Below are positions 14,882 to 23,257 of a stretch of DNA of 64,000 bases, in pieces. The stretch comes from Clostridium punense. GTDB taxonomy: Bacteria; Bacillota; Clostridia; Clostridiales; Clostridiaceae. The stretch is taken from the NCBI RefSeq assembly GCF_017874425.1, contig NZ_JAGGLL010000004.1, positions 167,380 to 231,379 of the forward strand, written 5' to 3'. The notes beneath the pieces were generated by a model. The model was not told the origin of the DNA and made no database searches. It saw nothing but the letters and a program-made list of their open reading frames with translations. A program made the translations under genes and the position numbers. Numbering within the stretch: position 1 is the first letter of the stretch; every line of letters begins with the position of its first letter.

Positions 14882-15883
14882 TTACATTTCAAATGCTACT
14901 GCATGAGCAATTGAAGGAATACTTTCCTTTTGCTGGTATGATAATGGAGACAGCAATGCACCAGTTGCAATTACTAATATTCTTTTTAATTCTCCCCTTT
15001 GCATTCTGTTAAATAAATGACCATAGGTCACTGTAGCAGTACAACCACAACCACTTCCGCCGGCCATTACAGGTTGATCCTTTTTATAAATTAAAAGACC
15101 ACAATCTGTAAATATTTCTTTAGGAATATTTAGGCCATGTTGACTTAATAAATCAGCAGCAATTTGATGGCCAACTCGACCTAAATCACCTGTAGCAATT
15201 AAGTCGTAATAGGAAGGATCAATATTTAAGTCTTTAAAGTGTTTTTCTATGGTATCAACAGCAGCTGGAGCCATGGCGGCTCCCATGTTATAGGGATCCG
15301 ATATGCCCATATCTACTACTTTTCCAATGGTTGCACAAGTAATTTTAGGTCCTGTGCCATTTTTCCCAACTAAGGCTGAACCTGCTCCAGTTACTGTCCA
15401 TTGTGCTGTAGGAGGTTTTTGAGCTCCGTACTCTGTAGGATACCTAAACTGTTTTTCTACAGCAACGTTATGACTTGAAGCCCCTGCAAGGACATAATTA
15501 GCGGCATTGCTGTCTACTAGTTGAGCAGCTAATGCAAGGCTTTCCATGGAACTGGAACATGCACCAAAGATACCTAGGAAAGGTATCCCCAAAGTTCTAG
15601 CAGTAAAGCTACTAGAGATAATCTGGTTCATTAAATCACCACTAATTAAAAATTGAACATCTTTACTTGTAAGATTAACCTTACTTAAAGTGGTTTGAAA
15701 GGATTGTTCTAACATTTTCTTCTCAGCCTTTTCAAAACTGTCTTCACCAATCCAAATATCATCATGTAGAATATCAAAATCATCAGCTATAGCACCGGCA
15801 GCCTCAAAAGGCCCTCCTACAGTGGCTGAAGATATAATTGAGGGTTTTGATTGGAAAACCCAAGTTTGCTCGCCTTTTAGCAT
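14882..15883 (-). CDS. spoVAD: Stage V sporulation protein AD (SpoVAD)
   Basis: The 333-residue protein is SpoVAD, a thiolase-fold protein on the inner spore membrane that binds dipicolinic acid. Visible family marks are W-V-F-Q-S-K-P-S-I near 8-16, a G-x-x-E-A-x-G opening, G-A-C-S-S-S-M-E near 105 in the position of the thiolase nucleophile, and M-A-G-G-S-G-C-G-C-T-A near 274. Its ATG follows the spoVAC stop with no gap, and the ribosome site (GGTGGG) is inside the end of spoVAC, so translation is likely coupled. Length is normal for the family. Confidence 0.96.
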   Translation of the reverse strand: MLKGEQTWVFQSKPSIISSATVGGPFEAAGAIADDFDILHDDIWIGEDSFEKAEKKMLEQSFQTTLSKVNLTSKDVQFLISGDLMNQIISSSFTARTLGIPFLGIFGACSSSMESLALAAQLVDSNAANYVLAGASSHNVAVEKQFRYPTEYGAQKPPTAQWTVTGAGSALVGKNGTGPKITCATIGKVVDMGISDPYNMGAAMAPAAVDTIEKHFKDLNIDPSYYDLIATGDLGRVGHQIAADLLSQHGLNIPKEIFTDCGLLIYKKDQPVMAGGSGCGCTATVTYGHLFNRMQRGELKRILVIATGALLSPLSYQQKESIPSIAHAVAFEM

Positions 15884-16357
15884 TTACATCCCACCTAACC
15901 ATGTGATTAAAATTTTTAAGAGTGCTACCACAAAGGCAGAAAAGACTCCAAAAGCAATTACTGAGCCTGCTAGTTTAAACATATTTCCACCCACACCGAG
16001 TACATAACCTTCAGTTCTGTGTTCAATGGAAGCTGAGGCAATAGTGTTTGCAAAGCCAGTGATTGGTACTGCTGTACCAGCTCCAGCCCATTGTGCAATA
16101 TGGTCAAAAACGCCAAAGCCAGTAAGTAATACTGAAGCTATGATTAAGATTGCTACAGTGGGATTTCCAGCATTGGTCTCATTAAAGCCAAAGTAGTTAA
16201 TAAAAAACCATTGTAATCCTTGTGCTACTGTGCAAATCAAACCTCCTACTAAAAAGGCTCTCAGACAATTCTTTACTATAGGGCGTTTAGGTTCCCTGTC
16301 CTTTGCGAAAGATTTATACTCTTGTTGTTCTGGAGTAAGATCTTTACTTTTAGACAT
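15884..16357 (-). CDS. spoVAC: Stage V sporulation protein AC (SpoVAC)
   Basis: The 157-residue membrane protein has the SpoVAC layout: a charged N-terminus (about 1-30), then about four hydrophobic segments including F-L-V-G-G-L-I-C-T-V-A-Q-G near 35-48, D-H-I-A-Q-W-A-G-A-G-T-A-V-P-I-T-G-F-A-N near 84-103, and H-R-T-E-G-Y-V-L-G-V-G-G-N-M-F near 113-127. SpoVAC forms a mechanosensitive channel used in dipicolinate movement. It is the first gene of spoVAC-AD-AE and has an AAGGTG site. A sigma-G-like pair on the minus strand (GTATC, 18 nt, CATTACA) ahead of it has one mismatch in the -10 and is only a weak promoter candidate. Confidence 0.95.
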   Translation of the reverse strand: MSKSKDLTPEQQEYKSFAKDREPKRPIVKNCLRAFLVGGLICTVAQGLQWFFINYFGFNETNAGNPTVAILIIASVLLTGFGVFDHIAQWAGAGTAVPITGFANTIASASIEHRTEGYVLGVGGNMFKLAGSVIAFGVFSAFVVALLKILITWLGGM

Positions 16358-16679
16358 TATGTATCACCTTCTTTCAATTATGTAATGCGAAATATTTGCT
16401 AAGCAGATACTGGTTTGCATTTATTAGTTTTAGGAATGTTAATAAAACATAGTTAAAGTTCATATAGACCATTTTTTTATTGCTTTTATGGATATACTTG
16501 TTAGTAAAAATATTTTTCACAACAAGCTCAATAATACTATTATTAGTAGTTAAAGTTTTCTTATACGAGTGATTATTAAAAAATAAAATATTATTTTAAT
16601 GGTAGTTATATTTAATTACAACTATCAAATACTAATATGTAAGTGTAATTTTAGCTTATAAGGTGGTGAACATGCTGAT

Positions 16680-16844
16680 ATGAGATCTAAAAAAGAAGGG
16701 ATAAATACAGATTATGCCATAGCTATGGGAGCTCCTATAAGAAAAGAAGAATTAATAAATGGGGGAGCCTTTCTAGATAAACAAGAATTGACAAGGGAAG
16801 CAATTAAGGAAAAAGAAGAAGATTTAGCAAGAGGTAATGCATAG
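16680..16844 (+). CDS. Small hydrophilic protein, 54 aa, divergent from spoVAC
   Basis: ATG 16680 opens an ORF starting MRSKKEGINTDYAIAMGAP and ending DLARGNA. The product is charged, with no hydrophobic segment and a Glu/Lys helix at the C-terminus. AGGTGG lies about 12 nt upstream. An ATG at 16672 in another frame gives only three codons (M-L-I) and its stop overlaps this ATG region. I do not recognise the family. Its place opposite the spoVA operon suggests a spore or sporulation role (inference). The region 16358-16679 before it shows no gene. Confidence 0.5.
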   Translation: MRSKKEGINTDYAIAMGAPIRKEELINGGAFLDKQELTREAIKEKEEDLARGNA

Positions 16845-17060
16845 AATGTTCTGACAACGTCTCACATAGCTTTGCTATAAAAGTGTCTATGATAAAAAGA
16901 GTCCACATTGTACTTAATAATGCATATTTTTGGTTGGAAGGAAAGGGATAAAATGTAGCATTATAAGTATGAATTATTTATGAACAATATCAAATTAAAT
17001 TATGTTATTTGTAGCATCTTAATATAATTATAAAAAGTATAATTATAGGGTGGGATGTAT

Positions 17061-17657
17061 ATGCAAATTACAAAGGCATGTCCAGAGTGTGGGAATGTAG
17101 AATTCAATATTAATTCTTCTTTTGAGAATTACGAGTTAATCTGTAATAACTGTCAAAATCAAATATCAAAAATATCTCTGGAAAGATATGTACAGCTTGA
17201 GGCTAATTGCTATAACTGTGGAAGTAAATCATTTAAGGTGAAGGTGAAAAAACTTGGAGATAGAGAGCTATGGACTGCGGTGTGTACGTCTTGTGGAAAT
17301 ACACCAAGAAAATATTGTTCAGATGAAGATGGAAATGAGATAACCTATGATGAGAGGGAAAAACTTATACTAAAAAATGATGAAGAAATGTATTTTCAGG
17401 TAAATAATCCAGTGGATGAAAATTATGATGTTGAAGAGGTAATAAGTAATTTAGAAGATGAAATTGATGAAAGAGAAGAAGAAATACGATTACTTAAGGT
17501 TGAAATAAATTCAAAAGAAGATGAGATAAGGGTTCTTAAAAATGAGTTGGATGATAGGGATGATGAAATACAAGATTTAAATAAAAGGTTAGTAAGATAT
17601 ATAAATAATATGAGTGAATTACAAGAAGAAATAGATAACTTAAGAAAAGACTATTAA
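17061..17657 (+). CDS. Double zinc-ribbon and coiled-coil protein, 198 aa, unknown function
   Basis: Residues 1-90 hold two Cys4 zinc-ribbon-like units: C-P-E-C-G...C-N-N-C and C-Y-N-C-G...C-T-S-C-G. The C-terminal half (about 125-198) is a long, very acidic coiled coil built from repeats of the type D-E-I-D-E-R-E-E-E-I-R-L-L-K and D-D-R-D-D-E-I-Q-D-L-N. There is no membrane segment. ATG 17061 is chosen over 17055 because GGGTGGG lies directly against the latter. Zinc ribbons plus a coiled coil suggest a nucleic-acid or protein adaptor, but no partner is evident. It is a single-gene unit with its own terminator. Confidence 0.6.
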   Translation: MQITKACPECGNVEFNINSSFENYELICNNCQNQISKISLERYVQLEANCYNCGSKSFKVKVKKLGDRELWTAVCTSCGNTPRKYCSDEDGNEITYDEREKLILKNDEEMYFQVNNPVDENYDVEEVISNLEDEIDEREEEIRLLKVEINSKEDEIRVLKNELDDRDDEIQDLNKRLVRYINNMSELQEEIDNLRKDY

Positions 17658-17681
17658 AGACAAATAAATAAGTTTTAAAGG

Positions 17682-17724
17682 AAGAGATTTGAAGAGGGTT
17701 ATGGGCTTCAAATCTTTTGTTATT
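17682..17724 (+). terminator. Terminator of the zinc-ribbon gene
   Basis: AGATTTGAAG (17685-17694) pairs with CTTCAAATCT (17706-17715) and is followed by T-rich sequence. Confidence 0.75.
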
Positions 17725-17952
17725 TTGAAAGTTAAAGCTTAAATTATGTATTAAGCTAATGGTATATCAGTATAGCGTGTTAATTAAGTTAAAATCAAAA
17801 TTCGTTTACTTTCTTCTAATTTGTAACTGGCTAAGATTTCTACAAATAATATGTAACTTTTATATTGTAACCTATGAATAATTATGTTAGCATTACAGCA
17901 TAATGTTGTAAAATGAAAAAATATGTCTAAAAAAGATGGAAGGAAATAGCGT

Positions 17953-18837
17953 ATGAGAGATTTTGAAATATTCACAGATTCATGTTGTGATTTACCTATA
18001 GAATTTATAAGAGAAAAAAACATAAAGTTTGCAAGACTTACATGCAGTTATGAAGATAAACAGTACTTTGATGATTTTGGTCAAAGTTTAACGCATAAAC
18101 AGTTTTTTCAAGATTTAAGGAATGGAGTAACGCCTTTATCCTCACAACCTAGCGTAGAAGAGTTTTATGGGAAATTTAAAGCTATTGCTGATGAGGACAA
18201 GGATATTATATATATATGTGTATCAACAGGTTTAAGTGGAACAGAAAATAGTGCTACTATAGCTAAAAATATGATACTAGAAGAGTATCCAAAAATAAGG
18301 ATCAGTATTGTAAATGTTTTAACAGCATCATTAGGACAAGGATTAATGGTAATTAAGGCTCTTGAAATGAAAGAAGCTGGAAAAACACATGATGAAATAG
18401 TTCATTATATAGAAAAGATTAAACAAAAGTTAAATACTTATATGACTGTAGATGATTTACATCATCTGAAAAGGGGAGGAAGATTATCCTCTGCTGCTGC
18501 CATGATAGGAATAGTCCTTCATATTAAACCTATTTTAACAATTAATAATGAAGGCAAAGTAATGCCTGTATTTAAGGTTAAGGGAAGAAAAAGTTCTATA
18601 AATAAATTAGTTGAAATTATTGCAGAGAGAATTGAAGCGCCTGAGGAGCAAACAATTGCTATATGTCATGGTGATTGTATAGAAGAAGCTCTTAAATTAA
18701 AAGAAAGTATTCTTAAAGCTGTAAAAGTTAAAGATGTAATGATTAATTATACTGGACCAGCAGTTGGAACTCATGGAGGACCAGGAAATTTGGCAATTTT
18801 CTTTATGGGAAAAGAAAGACAACATCATATAATATAG
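17953..18837 (+). CDS. DegV-family fatty-acid-binding protein (FakB-like)
   Basis: The 294-residue protein has the DegV layout: I-F-T-D-S-C-C-D-L-P near 6-15, an N-terminal EDD-type domain, V-S-T-G-L-S-G-T-E-N-S-A near 91-102 and V-D-D-L-H-H-L-K-R-G-G-R-L-S near 166-179. The last includes the family residues that hold the fatty-acid carboxylate. FakB proteins present fatty acids to the FakA kinase for phospholipid synthesis. No fakA is in the window, so chain preference and role are unknown. It appears to be a single-gene unit with a GGAAGG site before the ATG. Confidence 0.88.
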   Translation: MRDFEIFTDSCCDLPIEFIREKNIKFARLTCSYEDKQYFDDFGQSLTHKQFFQDLRNGVTPLSSQPSVEEFYGKFKAIADEDKDIIYICVSTGLSGTENSATIAKNMILEEYPKIRISIVNVLTASLGQGLMVIKALEMKEAGKTHDEIVHYIEKIKQKLNTYMTVDDLHHLKRGGRLSSAAAMIGIVLHIKPILTINNEGKVMPVFKVKGRKSSINKLVEIIAERIEAPEEQTIAICHGDCIEEALKLKESILKAVKVKDVMINYTGPAVGTHGGPGNLAIFFMGKERQHHII

Positions 18838-18854
18838 GATTTTTAATAATATGG

Positions 18855-18888
18855 GAAGTTAGGATACAATAACCTAACTTCTTTTTTT
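18855..18888 (+). terminator. Terminator of the DegV gene
   Basis: GAAGTTAGG (18855-18863) pairs with CCTAACTTC (18873-18881), followed by seven T. The next 306 bp (18889-19194) are very AT-rich and show no gene or clear promoter that I could settle on. Confidence 0.9.
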
Positions 18889-19194
18889 ATAATTATTTTG
18901 GTAAATTCCCCGTTTATTTTTGTCTTTATCTTATAGTTATTTAAGTTATCATATTTGATTTTTATTTTAATTTATTTGTATATAGTTATATAGGATTATG
19001 TATATAGCAGTATTTAGGGTTGTTTAAAAAAATTACACTTAATATTAAAATATAAACGAATTGTATAAATTGTAAGAATAATATATAATTTAGTTAGGAA
19101 ACAATGTGACACAATTAACAAACTGTTATACTATAATTATGAATAGTTTAAGTAAAGGATTAATTAATTTTAATGCTAAAATGGGAGGCTAGCA

Positions 19195-20214
19195 ATGTTT
19201 CATTCAAATTATAAACCTATAGATATTAGGACCTGGCAGGGAAGAGTAGACAGTGACACAAATTTTGATGCCTTTAGATGGCACCAGTGGGTTAAACCAT
19301 TAAACCTAATGGATAAAAACATAAAGCCTTTTAAGGGAAAATTAGGATTTGCTTTTATAGGATATTGTTGTGATGAAGGTGTAAATTTAAATAAAGGTAG
19401 AGTTGGTGCCGCAAAGGGACCGGAAAGTATTAGAAAGGAAATGGCTAATCTTCCTTGTGCTTTTATGAAGGAAGTGGAGTTTTTTGATGCAGGCAATGTG
19501 TATTGTGAACAAATTACTTTGGAAGAAAGCCAAACACTTCTTTCAAAAACCATAGAGAAAATTCTTGATTTAAATCTTTTTCCTATAGTGCTTGGAGGAG
19601 GACATGAAACTGCTTTAGGTAATTACAAGGGTGTACTTGGTCATTTAAAAGAAAAAAGTGCTTCACCTAAAATTGGAATAATTAATTTTGATGCTCATTT
19701 TGACTTAAGACCTTACTCAAATGGAGGAAGTTCAGGAACTATGTTTAGACAAATAGCTGATATTTGTAAGGAGAGTCATCTGAGTTATTCATATTTCTGT
19801 ATAGGAGTACAAAAGCATTGTAATACTGTAGATTTATTTAAGACTGCAGATAATCTAGGAGTTAAATATATACTAGCAAAGGATATAATTGATAAAGACG
19901 TTTGGAGTGTACTTGGAGAACTTGATGATTTTATACAATCACAGGATTATATTTATATAACTGTGTGTGCTGACGTATTCTCCTCTGCTTTTGCGCCAGG
20001 TGTAAGTGCAGCTCAATCTTTAGGCTTGGATCCAGAAAGAGTGTTAAAATTGTTAAAGTACATACTAAAATCAGAGAAGGTTATAAGTTTCGATATTTGT
20101 GAAGTATCACCTAGATTTGATCTTGACAATACTACTGCAGATTTAGCTTCTGTTGTAATATTCTCTTTAATAACTACGCTGAGCTATCTTAAAAACTTAG
20201 CAGTGAACATATAG
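19195..20214 (+). CDS. hutG: Formimidoylglutamase-like ureohydrolase (HutG type)
   Basis: The 339-residue protein is an arginase/agmatinase-superfamily enzyme of the formimidoylglutamase type. This would hydrolyse N-formimino-L-glutamate to glutamate and formamide in histidine breakdown. Metal motifs are G-G-G-H-E near 133-137, N-F-D-A-H-F-D near 163-169 and a late block T-V-C-A-D-V-F...F-A-P-G-V-S-A near 245-260. In the last block the usual S-x-D-x-D metal motif has Cys in place of the first Asp (C-A-D). That may be a subfamily trait or alter metal use. No other hut gene is beside it. A GGGAGG site supports the start. The exact substrate is inferred from family resemblance. Confidence 0.75.
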   Translation: MFHSNYKPIDIRTWQGRVDSDTNFDAFRWHQWVKPLNLMDKNIKPFKGKLGFAFIGYCCDEGVNLNKGRVGAAKGPESIRKEMANLPCAFMKEVEFFDAGNVYCEQITLEESQTLLSKTIEKILDLNLFPIVLGGGHETALGNYKGVLGHLKEKSASPKIGIINFDAHFDLRPYSNGGSSGTMFRQIADICKESHLSYSYFCIGVQKHCNTVDLFKTADNLGVKYILAKDIIDKDVWSVLGELDDFIQSQDYIYITVCADVFSSAFAPGVSAAQSLGLDPERVLKLLKYILKSEKVISFDICEVSPRFDLDNTTADLASVVIFSLITTLSYLKNLAVNI

Positions 20215-20232
20215 TAACTTCAAAAAAATAAA

Positions 20233-20269
20233 AATACCTCCTAAAAAATGAACTTTTTTAGGGGGTATT
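20233..20269. terminator. Terminator-like hairpin after hutG
   Basis: AATACCTCCTAAAAAA pairs with TTTTTTAGGGGGTATT around a 5-nt loop. The T-run lies inside the stem rather than after it on the plus strand, so efficiency is uncertain. Confidence 0.55.
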
Positions 20270-20445
20270 GAGTTATATTATTACATAGGCATTAAAGGTA
20301 TAAACTTATCTTACTAAATTTATGATTCATTAGATTAACTAAATGGTGTTAACGGTGTGTTTTAATTTAATATTTATTTATAAATGCATTTATGAATCTC
20401 AAGGTGTCATTAACATATTTATTAGGTATAGAAGGAGAGAAGTAT

Positions 20446-21171
20446 ATGATAGAAATTTTAAATGTTACCAAGTCCTATAATAATATTAACAATGCAGTAG
20501 AAGATTTAAACCTAACAATAAAAAGTGGAGAAATATTTGGTTTTTTAGGACCAAATGGAGCTGGAAAAACTACAACTCTTAAAATGATTACTGGAATTTT
20601 GGAGCCTAATAAAGGGGATATAAAGGTTAATGGTATTAGCATTAAGGAAAATCCATTAGGTGCAAAAAAGCTTTTTGCTTATGTTCCTGATAATCCCGAT
20701 ATGTTTTTAAAGTTTAAGGGCATAGAGTATCTTAACTTTATGGCGGATGTTTATGGTGTATCTATAGATAGAAGAAAAGAAAAAATTGAAAATCTTTCAA
20801 AGCGATTTGATATGGAAAATGCATTAGGAGATAAAATCCAAACTTATTCTCATGGAATGAGACAAAAAATTGTTGTAATGGGGGCTTTAATACACGATCC
20901 AGAGGTATGGATATTGGACGAGCCACTTACTGGACTGGATCCTAAATCGGCTTATATACTGAAAGAAATGATGAGAGAACATGCAAATAGCGGGAAAACT
21001 GTCTTCTTTTCTACTCACGTACTTGATGTGGCAGAAAAGGTTTGTGATAGGGTAGCTATAATTAACAAAGGTAAAGTTTTATTCTGTGGGACTTTAGCTG
21101 AAATGAAAGAACATTTTAAGACTAATGAATCCCTTGAAAAAATGTTCTTGGAGATGACTGAAAATGAGTAG
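20446..21171 (+). CDS. ABC transporter ATP-binding protein
   Basis: The 241-residue ATPase has Walker A G-P-N-G-A-G-K-T-T near 37-45, a signature-like Y-S-H-G-M-R-Q-K near 134-141, Walker B V-W-I-L-D-E-P-L-T-G-L-D-P near 156-168, and a switch His (S-T-H). It belongs to the two-component exporter type in which this subunit pairs with one large permease. ATG 20446 is chosen because AAGGAGAG lies just before it. An in-frame upstream ATG at 20392 has no such site. Its end overlaps the permease gene by 8 bp, showing an operon and coupled translation. Confidence 0.92.
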   Translation: MIEILNVTKSYNNINNAVEDLNLTIKSGEIFGFLGPNGAGKTTTLKMITGILEPNKGDIKVNGISIKENPLGAKKLFAYVPDNPDMFLKFKGIEYLNFMADVYGVSIDRRKEKIENLSKRFDMENALGDKIQTYSHGMRQKIVVMGALIHDPEVWILDEPLTGLDPKSAYILKEMMREHANSGKTVFFSTHVLDVAEKVCDRVAIINKGKVLFCGTLAEMKEHFKTNESLEKMFLEMTENE

Positions 21172-22834
21172 GGTAATATTATTAACCAGAGCTTTCTTAA
21201 AGAGTAATTTTAGCAGTGAAAATTCTACAAAAAGAAAAGAGAAAAAAGGCTGGGAATATGCCAATATTATTGCTATTATCTTTGCTTTCATTGTTTTTAC
21301 AGCTAGTATTGGGGCTATGCTCTTCGGGATTTATGACTTTTTAGAACCCATTCAACAAACAGGACTTCTTGTTGCCCTAGGCTACAATGTTTATGCTCTT
21401 ATGGTTTTTATTTTTGGCATAATGTCAGTAATTACAGTGTTTTATTTTGCTAAAGACGTGGAGTATGTGCTTCCAATGCCTTTTAAACCTTGGGAAATAT
21501 CCCTTGCAAAGTTTTTCTCTGTATTAATATACGAATATATAGTAGGGCTTTTTGTAATGGCTCCTGTAACCATTGCTTTTGGAGTTAAGTCTGCGGCAGG
21601 CATAGGGTTTTACTTAGTATCGATTTTTTGTTTTGTTACAATTCCAATATTACCTTTAATTTATAGTAGTTTAATTTCCATGATCCTAATGAGGTTTACT
21701 AACATTTCAAAGCATAAAGATGGTTTTAGGATAATAGCTGGGATTTTAGCTATGGTAATTGCCTTAGGTGTTAATTTTGTGGTTAATAGCATGACTCAAA
21801 AAGGATTTAAGGATCCACAGTCAATTCAGAAGCTTTTAGCTGATGGAAATAACTCACTTATAAATACCATGTCAAATCTTTTTATTACCTCTAAGCTAGG
21901 GGTCTTTGCTGCAATAGGTAATGATATAGGGAAGATATTAATAAATATTTTACTAATTATAATAATTTCCTTAATTGCTTTAGCTATATTCGTAGTTGTC
22001 TCGAATAGTTTTTATTTAAAAGGAGCGGTAGGAGCTACGGAAGGCTACGGCAAGAAAAGTAAATTAAGTGGTAAGGAAATGGATAGAAAAATTATTAAAA
22101 GTTCACAACTTGGCACTTGGGTTAAAAAAGAGCTCATTATACTTTTTAGAACTCCTGCCTACTTGTTGAACTGTGTGGCAATTATAATACTTTTACCAAT
22201 AATATTGTTATTTTCTTTAATTGCAGAAGGAGATGGAGCTGCAACTTTAGAGATGATAAGAGGAATGATGACCAATAAAGAAATGTACTCAATAATTCTA
22301 ATGGCTGCTTTTGGAGGTATATTATTTACTTGTGGAACTAACCCAGCAGCATCTACATCCATTTCAAGAGAGGGAGAGAAAGTTTTTATTTCTAAATTCC
22401 TTCCAGTAAGTTATAAAACTCAAATTAATGCAAAAATAATCTCAAGTATAATACTAAATGGAGCTACAGTAGTAATTTTGTTAATATGCTTAATAGTTTT
22501 TGGAGCAGGTGTAAAAATCCTTGCTATGACATTAGTATTGTCAATTCTTGTGCTTTATTTTGCTGGGGCGTCTGGAGTGCTAATTGATTTATCATCGCCT
22601 AAACTTATATGGGATAACGAGCAAAAAGCTGTAAAACAAAATTTTAACTCATTAAAATCTATGTTGATAGCAATTTTATTAGGAGCAGTAACCATAATTC
22701 CTGTGGCTTTATTAAAAGTAAATACAAATATAGCATTTGGTATAATGGTTTGTATAATTTTAGTATTAGATATTGTTCTATATAATCTTGTAAATACACT
22801 AGGAGTGAAACTTTTTAAGAATTTATCAGATTAA
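21164..22834 (+). CDS. ABC exporter permease, 556 aa
   Basis: This large membrane protein has roughly 12-14 hydrophobic segments in two halves, separated by a charged loop near 285-310 (G-Y-G-K-K-S-K-L-S-G-K-E-M-D). It contains A-x-D-V-E-Y-V-L-P-M-P-F near 98-109, which is typical of YthQ-like/putative ABC exporter permeases. The transported substrate is unknown. It overlaps the end of the ATPase gene and the unit ends at the terminator at 22843. Confidence 0.85.
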   Translation: MSRVILLTRAFLKSNFSSENSTKRKEKKGWEYANIIAIIFAFIVFTASIGAMLFGIYDFLEPIQQTGLLVALGYNVYALMVFIFGIMSVITVFYFAKDVEYVLPMPFKPWEISLAKFFSVLIYEYIVGLFVMAPVTIAFGVKSAAGIGFYLVSIFCFVTIPILPLIYSSLISMILMRFTNISKHKDGFRIIAGILAMVIALGVNFVVNSMTQKGFKDPQSIQKLLADGNNSLINTMSNLFITSKLGVFAAIGNDIGKILINILLIIIISLIALAIFVVVSNSFYLKGAVGATEGYGKKSKLSGKEMDRKIIKSSQLGTWVKKELIILFRTPAYLLNCVAIIILLPIILLFSLIAEGDGAATLEMIRGMMTNKEMYSIILMAAFGGILFTCGTNPAASTSISREGEKVFISKFLPVSYKTQINAKIISSIILNGATVVILLICLIVFGAGVKILAMTLVLSILVLYFAGASGVLIDLSSPKLIWDNEQKAVKQNFNSLKSMLIAILLGAVTIIPVALLKVNTNIAFGIMVCIILVLDIVLYNLVNTLGVKLFKNLSD

Positions 22835-22842
22835 CTTTAAAT

Positions 22843-22886
22843 AAAGAAGGATATGTTAATATAGGTTGGCATATCCTTCTTTTATT
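22843..22886 (+). terminator. Terminator of the ABC exporter operon
   Basis: AAAGAAGGATATG (22843-22855) pairs with CATATCCTTCTTT (22870-22882), followed by T-rich sequence. The remainder of 22887-23257 shows no gene, only the promoter at 23176. Confidence 0.8.
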
Positions 22887-23175
22887 AGATTATATGACTA
22901 AAAGTTATTAAGAAAGCAATAATAAAGAAGGTATCAATTTCTATTTATCAGTAATTTATTGGTATCAAGGTTATTTCTAGGTACGATAATGTTAAGTATA
23001 AGTTTGTTAAGTGAAAGGAACTGAATAACTTACCTATAGAGTTATATATTTTTACTAATAATTCAGAATTAGTATACTTCAGCTATTGGGTAATTTCACA
23101 ATAATAATTTTATGTAGGATTCAAATTTAATAAATATATTGCTACATAAGCATTAAGTTCATTATAATAAATATA

Positions 23176-23204
23176 TTAACAAAATATATAAAATAAAGTA
23201 TAAT
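23176..23204 (+). promoter_or_regulatory. Sigma-A promoter of the alcohol dehydrogenase gene
   Basis: TTAACA (23176-23181), a 17-bp spacer and TATAAT (23199-23204), 54 bp before the ATG. Only half of a Rex-like motif (TTAACAAA) is visible here. Confidence 0.65.
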
Positions 23205-23257
23205 AATTTCAAGTATACTGAATTAATCGTGATGATATAAAAGGAAGGAAAGATAAT

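Noticed and set aside
16380..16430. Sigma-G promoter of spoVAC
   Set aside because: GTATC-18-CATTACA on the minus strand departs from the consensus in both elements, so I mention it only as weak in the spoVAC entry.
17784..18023. Minus-strand ORF upstream of and into the DegV gene
   Set aside because: AT-rich chance frame that overlaps the start of a strong gene, with no ribosome site.
23090..23205. Rex operator upstream of the alcohol dehydrogenase gene
   Set aside because: Only half-sites (TTAACAAA, TTTGTTAAG) are seen, and not paired at the right spacing.
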